A stretch of 64,000 nucleotides of DNA from Loripinus fragilis (GCA_964019695.1 OZ026515.1:72117644-72181643), one strand, 5' to 3'. Positions 22,944 to 33,891 are shown, counted from the stretch's first letter. The notes: generated by a model from the sequence alone, not told the origin. Made by a program: numbers and translations.

Positions 22944-23058
22944 CAAATTCCTCATCACTATCATCTATATATCTGGCATCAATTTCATCCTCCCCCTGTT
23001 GTAATCTGAGATCATTGGTGCTGTAACTTCGTACCCTTTCTACTAGAGTAGACTGGCC
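22944..23058 (-). CDS. REEP: REEP exon 6: conserved post-membrane tail
   Basis: Acceptor TATTTTGCAG, 38 codons plus one base, donor GTGTGT. Residues start GQSTLVERVRSYSTNDLRLQ and end with the acidic run EDEIDARYIDDSDEEF. The first half matches the family motif GQG.L.ERLRS.S..DL that follows exon 5 directly. Phase 0 to 1. The acidic second half is not conserved in vertebrates as far as I can tell. A fold-back element (22771-22908) lies 36 bp beyond the donor. Confidence 0.92.
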
Positions 23059-23417
23059 CTGCAAAATATATAAAGTTATAAACATCATCCAAACATAGCC
23101 CTACAGTATTGCTGATAAATACCATTATCACATATTTAAGACACATTTTGCCTTGATAACCCAAAGTCTGCATATGCGATAAGCTCTTTCCTGCCAACTG
23201 GTTATCAGCCTGCCGTGATGATAACCGGAAGTCATGTATTTTGAACGGAGAGAGGTTATCATGCCCAGCACGAAACGTTGATCATTTGATGATGTCGGAT
23301 GTAAACAAGTGGCGTGATGTAACACAAAAATTATGCCATTCCTCTGTTTTACGTACATTTTTAACGCCAACGGGTTGAAATAGTGAAATGGAATATGTGA
23401 TAAACAGATTATAACAT

Positions 23418-23536
23418 GGGGTTTTGGTTATCGCCCTCAGTATCAACCCTCGACCATTATCAGCTCTCAAGCTAAAGCTCTCGGGCTGATAATGGGGTCT
23501 CCGGTTGATACTTCGGGCGATAACCAAAACGCCATG
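23418..23536. repeat. Fold-back hairpin (GGTTATCGCCC)
   Basis: Arms GGTTTTGGTTATCGCCCTCA / GTATCAACC and their inverse, with an inner ATTATCAGC..GCTGATAAT stem. In the REEP intron upstream of exon 6. Confidence 0.75.
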
Positions 23537-23669
23537 AGAAAATCTCAAATAACATTCTGTAACATATTGATGAAAATTACAGATCAGAACCACATCCGGT
23601 AGGCGGGATCCGGAACACAATTCTTAAAACTAAATCGCATTTCTGATTGCCAAAAAGGAATGTCTTCAA

Positions 23670-23830
23670 TAGAGGATCTTACTTGAGTGATCATTTCATA
23701 TGAAATTTATTAAACTAGCCTTTGGTGAGTTAAATGAATTTAATATGAACTGATCACTAGAGGAAGATTCTGATCATCATATGAGCCTTTTAAATTTGAT
23801 TTTATCGCCTTCAAAGTTTGTTAATTTTTT
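23670..23830. repeat. Inverted-repeat block (GATCTTACACGAGTGATCA), copy 2
   Basis: AGAGGATCTTACTTGAGTGA ... fold-back ... GATCACTAGAGGAAGATTCT, then TTTTATCGCCTTCAAAGTTT shared with 5975-6120 in inverse orientation. Confidence 0.7.
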
Positions 23831-24357
23831 TTTTTGAAGATTAGGATTTTCATTCAGTCAGCACACACACAAGCTACATGATGACAATTTTCTACTGCAT
23901 CTTATTTCTCCTTCAATTTTTGATGGCAAAAGTATACATGTAATAGCTAATTTGTTTTTTTTACCAAAAATGACATAATTGTGCACTATAGCAAATTTCC
24001 CAATTTAGGGATTTACCTTGTTAATTTTCCAAATCTGAAAGGCCCTAGGGCCCCTTCCCCAAATTGCAAAAAAAATTCCTGCACCCAACTATATGAGCAC
24101 AAAGCATTTTTTCTTACCTATTTATCCTGCTAATATTTTGTCCAGAAACTGTTGTCCGCTTATTACATCTGTTGCATACACTCAAATAGACTCCAGACTA
24201 ATTTTATCATGGAAGGAAACACTTTGAACCTTGATCAGACTGTAGTCTGATCTGGGTCCATATAGTTTCCAAGAAAGCCTACCAAAGTACATAAGCAGAT
24301 GCAAGAGTAGACAACAATTACTGTGAATGGTTGGAAAAGAGATAATTCTTTAGTACT

Positions 24358-24520
24358 TAGACTGGCTCCAGTTCTTAAAAAAAATTTCATCAATGTGTCA
24401 TATCATATACTTGTAGCCAGTCTAACTCTGATGGCTCTGTTTAAAACAGAGTTAGACTGGCTACAAGTATATGATACGACACATTGGCGAAAAATTGTTT
24501 TAAGGACTGGAGCCAGTCTA
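24358..24520. repeat. 163-bp near-perfect palindrome
   Basis: TAGACTGGCTCCAGTTCTTA at the left and its inverse at the right, with ACTTGTAGCCAGTCTAACTC and its inverse inside; centre near 24440 (CTGTTTAAAACAG). Sub-palindromes are nested (GACTGGCT occurs four times). Confidence 0.8.
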
Positions 24521-25026
24521 TTTTGTACTCAGAATGACCCAAAACACTTCAGGCCAATCTGAGTACAAGAATAAATATGGTATACTTTTTAGTCTCCAGA
24601 CATTATAAGACTCTTCAGCCCACACCTTCTCCCATTAGGTTTAAAATACACCTGCGTCCAGCCTTCAATAGTTATTGGCACTTTTTTCCGTCTATAATCT
24701 AACCCCTCAATATAGTCAGAGAACACAGAATCCGAGCAAATACAACATCCTGATTATATTCTTGTCTTTAACTTTCCACCAACAGCTAAGGTCATACAGG
24801 GATGACACCAAATGAGAAATTCTTACAAAAATGGATAAGCTGAGGATTTAACCCCTTACCCTTGTTTTTACATGACAAGAGCATTATCACTAAGTTCCTA
24901 AAATCAAATCTTTCTGGGTTTTTTTTTTTGCAAATCAAGATGTTTTGCCATTTTGAGATGTACATAGCATCAGCTGTCAGAGAAAATCTTTTTTTTTACT
25001 GAAACCAAATCAATGATTATGTTTGT

Positions 25027-25405
25027 TTCTCTTGTTAGCTTTAAAGCAGTTTTCATTCCATTCAAAAGCACAGCCCTGTGTCCTAGGTTCATTATAGTAC
25101 TGTAACCTCTTCATAGACTAGTTACCTTTAAAGCAGTTTTAATTAAAACATATGGGGCATATGTTAGACCCCTGTGTCCTAGGTTCATTAGAGTACTTAA
25201 ACCTCATAATTACCTTTTAAGCAGTTTACATTACAACTCATGTGACATATGTATAGTATCATGAAAGTTCACTTCAACATGTGTGGCATATGAAAGACAC
25301 CTTTGTTCTTGGTTCATTATAGTACGATGAAGGTTAACTTCAGCATGTGTGGCATATCATAACCCTTTGTATCCTTGGTTCATTATAGTACTGTAAATGC
25401 TAGAT
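25027..25405 (-). pseudogene. Tandem degenerate copies of the 3' half of REEP exon 5
   Basis: About five consecutive units, each holding the exon 5 words GGTTACAGTACTATAATGA, CCTAGGACACA.GGG and AAACTGCTTTAAAG, followed in at least two units by a GTAA donor remnant. The units are spaced roughly 65-125 bp. The first unit (25040-25113 or so) is open as GYSTIMNLGHRA but has lost the donor GT. Units toward 25400 decay and merge into the 30-bp minisatellite. They lack the exon 5 acceptor and its first twelve codons. Confidence 0.8.
25126..25203 (-). pseudogene. In-frame copy of REEP exon 5 codons 13-38 with donor
   Basis: Seventy-eight bases, no indel and no stop against exon 5: GLSTLMNLGHRGLTYAPYVL then IKTALK, against GYSTIMTLGHKGLTYATNVV then VKTAIK. 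It is followed by GTAACT. By eye about 16 of 78 bases differ, most giving conservative changes. It lacks an upstream acceptor and the EIDEAIAQARTR part, so it cannot replace exon 5 as it stands. Confidence 0.8.
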
Positions 25406-26654
25406 AGGTTCATTATAGTACCATAAATGCTAGAAAGGTTCATTATAGTACTGTAAATACTAGATAGATTCATTATAGTACTGTAATTGATAGATAGGTT
25501 CATTATAGTACTGTAACTGCTAGATAGGTTCATTATAAAACTGTAAATGCTAGATAGGTTCATTATAGTACCATAAATGCTAGATAGGTTCATTATAGTA
25601 CTTTATTACATGCCTTCTACATTTTACATAGTAAAATTGCCGTTAGCACTCGGTAATATTTTCAATTGGACTAAATCCATATTGGCACAGTCACATGGCG
25701 GTGCCAAAAATCCATATTGGGGCATCATATTGGATTTTTGGCACTGCCTCATAGTGATGATGTATAGGAATCGTGCACTCTTTCGATTCTACTCGTTTCA
25801 ACATGGCTGAGTAGATCTAGATTTATGAATCATTATGAGACCCTGTTTTCCGATGTATTCTATGCTCGATTCGGGCCATAAAATAGCGAAATGCCAGAAG
25901 AATAAAGAATGGGACATCAGAACATAGAACAGTTAGACTTTTTCGCCAGTTTCTGCTAAACAAACAAAATGACTAGCCCTGAGACTGGTAAAGTACACGG
26001 GTGTCAAGCTGATCAGATGATCAATTCGTTACCCTGGATTGTTTAAAATTCCTGTCAGCCCTTCAAATAAAATATTTTCGGAAAAAATTGATTTTCTATG
26101 AAATACAATGTAAGACGAAAGGTATACCACAATCTAGATATGCATGAGTGCTAATCTTAAGGCTGCCACTGTTTGTTTTATTGACAAAAAGTCTGTTGAA
26201 ATGTCTTGTCGTCAATGACAATATAAACAATGTACTTATGACGTCATTGATCTATGTCATGCTCTTAGTTGTTGCAATAACTTTCACCATGTCAGTTTTT
26301 CGGTCTTACTGTCTCGCCGGCGTAACAGAGATTATAGAAAAGTTAAATGAATTTGCGCGGATGTAATTAAAAGGTTATAATATGGCTGAGGTGTAAAGCC
26401 CTCGGGCCAATATGGCTACCCTAGTGCAAATATGACCTCCGCCATATAATAAACTGTATGTAATTGCTAGATAGGTTCATTATAGTACTGTAAATGCTAG
26501 ATAGGTTCACTATAGTATTGTAAATACTAGATAGATTCATAATAGTACTGTAACTGATAGATAGGTTCATTATAGTACTGTAACTGCTAGATAGGTTCAT
26601 TAAAGTACTGTAAAAGCTAGATAGGTCCATTATAGTACTGTAAATGCTAGAAAG

Positions 26655-26869
26655 CAGTGATTCATTTACAATTTTGGGCTTATGGGTCCTGGGACTCGCT
26701 GTTTCCAATCTCAATGAGTCCAACTGCAAACTTATGAGTCCAGAACACTATTTTTAATGAGAAGTCTGCAATACTATTGCATCCTGGGACTCGCAGAAAT
26801 AAAAACTTTGCATCCAAGAGACAAAATTATGCGCAAAAGATGCAGGATGTGCAGGTAACAAAATCACTG
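26655..26869. mobile_element. CAGTGATT-ended short transposon, copy 1
   Basis: Ends CAGTGATT...AATCACTG. It shares most of its 215 bp with 45579-45784 (GGCTTATGGGTCCTGGGACT, TCGCTGTTTCCAA). It is inserted in the 30-bp minisatellite; the flanks GAAAG and GATAG look like a target duplication with one mismatch. Confidence 0.75.
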
Positions 26870-26974
26870 GATAGGTTCATTATAGTACTGTAAATGCTAG
26901 ATAGGTTCACTATAGTACTGTAAACACTAGATAGATTCATTATAGTACTGCAATTGCTAGATAGGTTAATTATT

Positions 26975-27420
26975 TAATGAAATGAATTCGATTTTTGGAA
27001 GGTTCATGGAATCATGAATACTTCGGATCTCTTGAAAAGTAACTTTCAAGAGACCCGAAGTATTCATGATTCCATGAACTTTCCAAAAAATGAATTTATT
27101 ACTTATATTTACATTTTATATTATCAGTCAAGTATCAATTTTCAACTTTCACCTAACTTGACAGGTTTTCCAGATATTTTTAATTAAATCAGACATAAAG
27201 TCGGGTTTGGAATAGCAAAAACGCCAAATTTCCGCGCTTAACGTCATGGCGATTCGTGTTCAACATCACGCAAACGTCAGTAAACAAGCATCGTTATTGG
27301 ATGGTCTTGAGGTTAGCCCTCTCAAATGGCGCGTATGTGGGTGTGGCTTAAATCTATTGTTCATGAAGGTATGAACCACATCTCAAATGTAGAGGTTCAT
27401 TTACAGACTCGCAGTGGAAA
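26975..27420. repeat. Hairpin block within the minisatellite, copy 1
   Basis: A perfect-looking hairpin (GGTTCATGGAATCATGAATA... and its reverse, 27000-27083) followed by about 330 bases of non-minisatellite DNA that ends TTCATTTACAGACTCGCAGT. It is the same unit as 27565-28035. Confidence 0.75.
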
Positions 27421-27564
27421 TGTAAATATAGCACTGTAAATGCTAGATAGGTTCATAATGGTGCTGTAAACACTAGATAGGTTCATTATAGTACTGTTTA
27501 TGCTGTGTTGCTGTAACTGTTAGATATGTTCATTATAGTACTGTAACTTCTAGATCTAGGTTCA

Positions 27565-28035
27565 CTATTTATGAAATAAATTCGATTTTTTTCTGTTCAT
27601 GAGATCATGAACACTTCGTGTCTCATGCAAAGTAAGTGAAGCCCGAAGCGCTACACGTTAACTTTGCAAGAGACCCAAAGTGTTCATGATCTCATGAACA
27701 GACAAAAATCGAATTTATTACTTAGATTTATATTTTATATTGTCTATCAAGTATCAATTTTCAACTTTCATATAACTTGGCTGGTTTTCTGGATATTTAA
27801 AATTATACTAGATATAACGGAGGGTTGGGAACAGCCAAAACGCCAAATTCCCGCGTATAACGCCATGACGATACGCGCTTGACGTCAGACAAACGCCAGT
27901 AAACAAACAACGTTATTGGATGGCGTTGACATTGGTCCACCCAAACAGCGTGTGTGTTGGCGTGGCTTAAATAGATCCTCTCATGAAGCTATGAACAACA
28001 TCTCAAATGTAAAGGTTCATTTAAAGACTCGCAGT
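27565..28035. repeat. Hairpin block within the minisatellite, copy 2
   Basis: Same layout as 26975-27420: hairpin with TGTTCATGAGATCATGAACA arms, then shared flank (GCCAAAACGCCAAATTCCCG..., CAACGTTATTGGATGGCGTT) ending AAGACTCGCAGTGGAAATGT. The two stems differ in sequence between copies while each stays self-complementary. The duplication is older than the last expansion of the minisatellite or moved with it. Confidence 0.75.
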
Positions 28036-28345
28036 GGAAATGTAAATATAAGACTGTAAATGTAAAATATTTTCATTATAGTACTGTAAATGCTAGATAG
28101 GCCCATTATTGTACTGTAAATGCTAGATAGGTTCATTATAGTACTGTAACTGTTCAATATGTTCATTATAGTACTGTAAAAGCTAGATAGGTTCATTAAA
28201 GTACTGTAACTGCTAGATAGGTTCACTATAGCACTGTAAACACTAGATTGTTTCATTATAGTATTGTAAATGCTAGATAGGTAATTATAGCGCTGTAAAC
28301 TATAGATAGGTTCATTATAGTTCTGTAAATGCTAGATACATTGTA

Positions 28346-28391
28346 CTTGTGTCCTAGGGTCATTATAGTACTGTAACCTCTAGATAGCCTG
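28346..28391 (-). pseudogene. Fragment of REEP exon 5 at the right edge of the minisatellite
   Basis: On the minus strand: CAGGCTATCTAGAGG, then TTACAGTACTATAATGACCC, then TAGGACACAAG, nearly identical to the middle of exon 5 apart from a 2-base deletion near the start and a few substitutions. It lies about 1 kb from exon 5 and marks the right border of the 30-bp array, as the copies at 25.0-25.4 kb mark the left. Confidence 0.75.
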
Positions 28392-29409
28392 GTTTGCCTT
28401 GCATTCGACCACCTTATCACAACTTTTGCGCATGCGTGTTATGGCTACTCCCTATATTTTTTTATCTAAGCAAAAAATATTAACTAAACATTTGTAACAA
28501 AGAAAAAAACGAACTTAACATGGCCAGCAACACAAAATTTGTAAACAGCGGTCTTTCATCAACATGATGTCATCGCTCTGGATCACTTAAATGCTTCCTG
28601 TTAAATTGATTGCTCTGATTGGTCGGTTGCTAAAACCACCAAGGTCAAGCGTGATATATGAATCTACAGTCCAGTTCAAATAATATGTTTCTTCTGAATG
28701 ATTCCTTAACTCTAGTGCAGATTTTCACTTTTTTATTATTTTTTAATAGGGTCACTAAAAAAATAACGAGACAAACTTACCTGTAGGATGGACATTCCAT
28801 GATAGCAATAGCTCATCATCAGATAAATGGGTCAGGAGACACCAAAAATGTACCAAAAATGTATATCACTTCATAAAAATGTCTGTGGTCTTAGTTATTG
28901 GATTGTAGTCCGTTATTTCCTGTCTAACCGCTTGGGAAATACTTGAAAAGAAGTCCAAATTCGATTTTTTCATTCAAAAAGTAGAAACAAAAGATTGATA
29001 AAGGTAACAGAATTTATCAAGTGAACTGCACTGTAATTTTCAGAAAACATCGTAATTAGGTCGAACAAGCGTCTCAGTGATCAATAAAGAATTAGTCAGC
29101 TAAAAAGGGTGATTTCAAAACAAATATACCAATTCTTATTGGGCAAAAAACTTTTTTTTGAGAAGGTATTTTTGAAATATTAGACATAAATTATTATTTC
29201 TTGGATGAAATTGCAACTAGATCCAGCTTTTTCCGCATTTTATCTTTACTTTATGAACTCTCGCTTCGATGCGTCCGGATTTTCGGACGTTCCAATACTC
29301 GTCACGAACTAAAATTCCGATTCACCATGGTGCTCGAACAGACAGGAAGGGTCGAATTGACAGGAAGCAAGCATACTTACATCTATAACCTGAGAGAGAT
29401 AACCATTAC

Positions 29410-29523
29410 CTTTATAGCAGTTTTCACGACAACATTTGTGGCGTAAGTTAAACCCTTGTGTCCTAAGGTCATTATAGTACTGTAACCTCTAGTTCTAGCC
29501 TGAGCAATAGCTTCATCTATTTC
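29410..29523 (-). CDS. REEP: REEP exon 5: amphipathic helix region, source of the intronic minisatellite
   Basis: Acceptor TTTTTTGCAG, 38 codons, donor GTAATGG, phase 0 to 0. It starts EIDEAIAQARTRGYSTIMTL and ends GHKGLTYATNVVVKTAIK. The exon matches the family segment that starts EIDD.L.QA..R.Y and follows the last membrane segment; length is identical to the vertebrate exon (38 codons). The 3' half from codon 13 onward is the parent of tandem copies at 25027-25405, of a fragment at 28346-28391, and of the 30-bp minisatellite between them, all in the next intron downstream. A plus-strand open frame over the same bases is a shadow. Confidence 0.92.
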
Positions 29524-29956
29524 CTGCAAAAAAATCGCAAACATTTACGATGACAATGTCAAACAAAGAAACATATAACAGATCCAGATAAGCTGGCTAA
29601 TAAGAAGCCAGCTAATTACAATCCATATAAGTGCTTTTCCATATTAAATGTATAATTTGTGTTTTTAGACAGGAAAAAGGAAAATAATAACTCTAGTCCT
29701 GCTATTACTTTGTTGAAAAATGTTGTCTGTGTATTATGTCTGCTGCATATATTCAAATGCACTCCTGATACTTTTTGATCACAAAAGCAAACACTATGAG
29801 CCTTGATCATCTTGCTCCTAAGTGCTCCCTTAGGAGCAGTCTGATCTGGGTCCATATTGTTTGCACTATAGGCCAGCAAAGTGCATAAGTAGAAGAGGAG
29901 GTAGGTGACAACTGTTGTGAATATAGAGAAAAGGATAAGAGGAAAAGAGAAGTTAA

Positions 29957-30199
29957 ACCTTTGTCTTAGGGAAACCCCTAAATGAGTACTTTTGCAAACA
30001 GTGAAGTCCCAGATGAAATGCAGCATAATGCTGCATTTCATCAGGGTCTACACTGTTTGTAAAGGTAAAAAAGATTTTCAGAGAAAAGAAAATAATATTT
30101 TTTTTAAAATTATAACCTAACATCCCTAGATATGTACAATGGACAATCCCAAGTTTATTGTTTCAAACCAGAAGGAAGAATCCATTAGTATACAAAGGG
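29957..30199. mobile_element. TTAA-flanked MITE (CCTTTGTATACT)
   Basis: Left end ACCTTTGTCTTAGGG (degenerate), right end ATCCATTAGTATACAAAGGG then TTAA. It has a nested hairpin repeat at 29998-30060. Confidence 0.62.
29998..30060. repeat. Hairpin repeat, GATGAAATGCAGCA variant
   Basis: ACAGTGAAGTCCCAGATGAA ... TCATCAGGGTCTACACTGTT with centre GCAGCATAATGCTGC. Confidence 0.75.
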
Positions 30200-30548
30200 T
30201 TAATAGATACCTGATTCTGTGTATGCAGTAAGAATGCAAGTAATGTGCTAAATAAGAGCTCTGTAGTCAGACTTTATAAAGATTTAATTGTTAAAATGAT
30301 TTTACTGATGTGTATTAAAACCTTATGCGCTGGCTCAAAAAATCCTCCATTCCTGCATTAGGAGTTTATCATAGTGTAAAACTCTTTTCTCTAGCCAAAC
30401 AAATATAGTGAGATAATCATTTTCTAATAAATCTTTGGCAATTCTAATTCACCTCATCTTTGGATGAACAAGTTGCTTAAAATAGGCATATTGATTATGA
30501 AATGAATAATAAACATTTTCTGATAACACTTTGGGTGTTCTAATTCAC

Positions 30549-30669
30549 CTTTTCTCTCTTGAGCAACTGTGGATGAACAAACTTCTTGTAGAGAAAACTG
30601 GACCCCTGGGTGACGGGTGACAACAACCAGAACACAAACACCATCTTGATCTCATAGTAAAATGGTAGC
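30549..30669 (-). CDS. REEP: REEP exon 4: third membrane segment and amphipathic stretch
   Basis: Acceptor AATTTAG, one base completing Trp, then 40 codons, then donor GTGAATT. The residues include [18 protein letters not shown], then [20 protein letters not shown], then EK. FYYEIK, WLLSP, GSS.LY.KFVHP are the most conserved REEP signatures. It starts in phase 2 and ends in phase 0, as in vertebrate REEP genes. The basic end ([13 protein letters not shown]) leads out of the membrane toward the cytosolic tail. Conservation over the whole exon makes this certain; the exact paralogue (REEP1, 2, 3 or 4) cannot be named, as many invertebrates have a single REEP1-4 gene. Confidence 0.96.
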
Positions 30670-31217
30670 CTAAATTGACAAAAACAAAGTGAAAACAACA
30701 AGCAACATCACCGTCATATACATGATATCGTCTAGATTTTTTTGGCTGCAGTATAGATTTTCAAAGACGGTGGACATGAGAGACAGCGAATCGTGAGTAC
30801 ACTTTCATTTGCAATATATGGAATGTTTATTTACACCCAGCGGCCAGTCATAGATGCTAACACGCAAAAAAATGGATTTTTTATTTTCCTATTCTCTTTG
30901 CACACTTTGATCTGTTAAGCAAGAATTTGACAGAGATAAGTGAGTGACTTGCAGAAAGTGGACACGAAGCGGAGACCAGACCAGTTTTCTTGTCATTTTG
31001 TCTTTTAACAGCAAAAAAACGGGATTCTAATCTATTACTATATACCATACGCCCAGTCCTTGAAACTCACCCTCGAGTCCTGAAAGTGAAAGCCAAGAGA
31101 AACAGTCTTGGATGATCATATACGAGTTTCAAAATATTGGCCTTGATATCATGTAGAAAATGGCTCTTTTCCGTGGTGTATCCTGTAGACACAAGCAGTT
31201 TTTGTAGATTATGCGAT

Positions 31218-31527
31218 ATTCTAACACACCTCGCCTATAGAACCAATGCTAAAAAAGTGTGGTATATCAAACAATAATTCACAGTTTTGAAATCACAAGG
31301 AAAGTACATGCTAGCTGACGTCATTTGGTACTGGGAAATGACGTCATTTATGACGTTATACGGTGTAACATCATTTTTACTCTTAGAAGACGTAACAAAT
31401 TCATGTAAACGTATGCTATATAGTCTAAGTATTTGCGGGAGTTGTTCAGTGCAATGGCAGAAAGATGGAAGAATCTGAAGACTTCAAATGTGCTTTCATC
31501 GTTTATTTTGTGTTAGAATCGAAATAG
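31218..31527. repeat. Dispersed repeat with paired CRE-type TGACGTCA sites, copy 2
   Basis: Same unit as 22471-22757, same orientation, also in a REEP intron (exon 3 to 4). Both TGACGTCA words are kept, as are the ATTCTAACA/TGTTAGAAT ends, so this is probably a MITE of about 290-310 bp. Confidence 0.75.
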
Positions 31528-31864
31528 AGGTATGAAATGTCGTTTAAATTACAGGGATGTAGAATTCCACTCACCTGCTCGCAGTTGCTAGTAAAATGTT
31601 ATGCAGGGCGAGTAAAAGTTTTGCCAATTTGTTTAGTACTTTTCTAATTTACAGCATCTCGGAGAAAAATTGGGGACATGAAGGGCGAGTAACTTATTTG
31701 GAAAATTTTACACCCCTGAATTACATCTAGCACGACAACCTAAAACCTTTGTTTTCATGCAAATTAGATTAGATGTAATTTTCCCGACATTTCAGACCTC
31801 AGTGAAACGCAGAAAAATAACTTTCAATTCTCAATACGATTCCATCTTCTCTGATATGACCTAC

Positions 31865-31941
31865 CATGAAAGTAAAACATCTGAGAATGTTTCCGCTGCA
31901 GTAAACAAGGCAAACACAATCCAGTACATCATCCACTTGAC
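31865..31941 (-). CDS. REEP: REEP exon 3: second membrane segment
   Basis: Acceptor TTTCAG, then [20 protein letters not shown], then DVLLS plus two bases of a split Trp codon, then donor GTAGGT. The exon length (77 bp), phase (0 to 2) and the VKWMMYW..FALFT..ET motif match the corresponding REEP family exon closely, and the split Trp is completed by the first G of the exon at 30669. The segment is hydrophobic and forms part of the reticulon-like hairpin that inserts in the ER membrane. The whole exon lies on the strand opposite a spurious plus-strand open frame. Confidence 0.95.
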
Positions 31942-32028
31942 CTGAAACACACACAAATAGACATTAGTTTCTACATCCATACAATGAATTCATATTAATA
32001 CTGGATCGACTTGAAATCACTCATATTA

Positions 32029-32240
32029 CAGTAAATCCTGTGTAAAAATGGCCACTCTTAAAAAGACCAAAAATTGGGTTTCAAGACCAATTAACGCTAT
32101 AATTGCAGGTCAAAACTATTGCAGAATGCTCGAATGGGAGCATTCTGCAATACTTTCGACCTTCATTAATCATTAAGCTACCATTTGTCATTAAGATCTT
32201 TGTTTTGTCTATTTTTGAGTGGCTGTTTTACACAGGTTTT
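32029..32240. mobile_element. TA-flanked hairpin MITE (CAGTAAAACCTGT), copy 4
   Basis: Copy with an intact left end (CAGTAAATCCTGTGTAAAAA) and a decayed right end, in the REEP intron just upstream of exon 3. The core GCAGAATGCTC hairpin is preserved. Confidence 0.75.
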
Positions 32241-33891
32241 AAATAAATATTTATTAAGGGTAAACAGCCCATGATAAACTCTGTGTCTGTGCTTTGACAT
32301 ACATAAGTGCACCAGCGCTTATCAGTTTGAATATAGATGGCCAAACTCTGAGTGTGGTTGACCTCTCGGAATACACAGTTTCCTTATTGATACTATAAGC
32401 TTTTTTTTCATTATAAGAAAAATGACCATACATGTACTGCCATACTAATCTCACCAAGACGTTTCCAATGAATACCGAGAAAAATAGCTTCTGCCAATGT
32501 CATCTGCTGATAACCTCTGCAAATAGTTTGCATCCAGATCAGGCCTGACAAAACGTCTAGATCCATACTGCTCAACAATCTGGTGGTACATGTACATTTG
32601 TATATATCAGGGTTCCCACAGAAATTCAAAACACAATTCCATGATTTTTCCATGAGTTTCCATGGTCAATAATGTAATTTCCATGACTATTTAATGTACA
32701 GCCTCCAATCTCCTCTTTTAACAGCATCTTCACTACGCTGCTTATAAATGCGGAGTGTAGCAACAACAGCATGCTTGTAGATCATGCATGCTTTTTGAAT
32801 TATTAAAACCTGAAACCTACAGTAGCCAGAAAACTGTCAAATTATTTCACTAAATTCCATGATTTTTCCATGATTATTCAGGTTTTTTATAATTCTATGC
32901 AATGAATTTATTTTAGTGATTTTCCAGGTTTTCCATGATATCCAGAGCTTGTGGGAACCCTTATATATATTCCTAAAATAATTTTCTGAAATATCTGATT
33001 TTGAAAAACAAACAAACAGCAAAGGACAGAAAAGCATGCAAAGTTCCACACATGCTGGGGATGTGGACCCAGACCAGATTGGTCTTCAATTTGATGGCTC
33101 TACCGATATAATGGGAATTCTTTGGAATTGCTAAGTCATGTGATGAAGGCCATTGCTCCTATTATGTTTGTACAATGACAGATCAATATTGGTGTCAATG
33201 ACCAAGAGCCAGTAATCAATTATGGAAATAGCATGGCTGAAAATAGGTCATTGACCCATATTTATTACAATCAAAGCTGTTAACCATTATCATGCTGAAT
33301 AGTTTATGTACTACACTTCTCACCCATTTCTATCCTCTTAACATGCGGCATTCCAGTTGTAAGCATGTATATTCAATCAGAGTAGAAAACATTGTAGATC
33401 CCAATCAGGCCTCGAGGTTATATTTTTTTTTCATGCTCAACTCACATGATCACGAAATTTCAACTGCTCATAAAAACTAAAATATCCACAAATAATGAAG
33501 TTTCTTGCTTTAAGTCTCTCAGATGTTGTATTTATCATGCTAATAAATGTTAAAATGCCAACCATTGTTGGCAAGTGATTTTGAAAAAAGAAAAATCTGG
33601 GTTCAGCAGAACACAGGTTAATTTATAACAAGAAATTCTATAGTAAAACCGTTTTGACTTTCCATGCTAAGAAATGTTTCACTATTTTTCCCCGTTAGCT
33701 TTACAAGAGACGGGGACATAATTTGCGTACCACGTTGCAATACAGTTACCGAATTGTTGAATAATAAGATATCTTGAACATGCATCTGCTGCTTGACTAT
33801 ATTGCACTGACTGGAGATTTGGCCGTTCTGAGTGCAGATAGAGCTATAGGTATTACCAAGTAGCAGATAAGGACTGTTGGCACACATGGTA

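Larger units (their letters stand above)
25378..28345 (-). repeat. Interrupted 30-bp minisatellite derived from REEP exon 5
   Basis: Unit TACTGTAAATGCTAGATAGG then TTCATTATAG on the plus strand, in three main blocks (25378-25600, 26455-26650 with 26870-26970, and 27430-27560 with 28040-28345). On the minus strand it reads (I/F)YSTIMNLSS in tandem; exon 5 reads GYSTIMTL. The 30-bp period keeps the exon frame, so blocks are open for 70-100 codons. The array is interrupted by a 215-bp transposon (26655-26869) and by two copies of a hairpin block (26975-27420, 27565-28035). Confidence 0.85.

Noticed and set aside
25357..28256. Tandem 10-residue protein repeat (MNLSSIYSTI) as a coding gene
   Set aside because: The frames are 30-bp minisatellite units with no start, acceptor or conserved flanks; frame openness is explained by origin from exon 5.
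29201..29446. Plus-strand 81-codon frame
   Set aside because: It overlaps the end of REEP exon 5 in antisense and has no other support.
29616..30041. Minus-strand 141-codon frame
   Set aside because: Runs through two hairpin repeats and a TTAA-flanked MITE; no domain and repeat-derived residues (NMDPDQTA).
31757..31945. Plus-strand 62-codon frame
   Set aside because: Antisense to REEP exon 3, which is strongly conserved.
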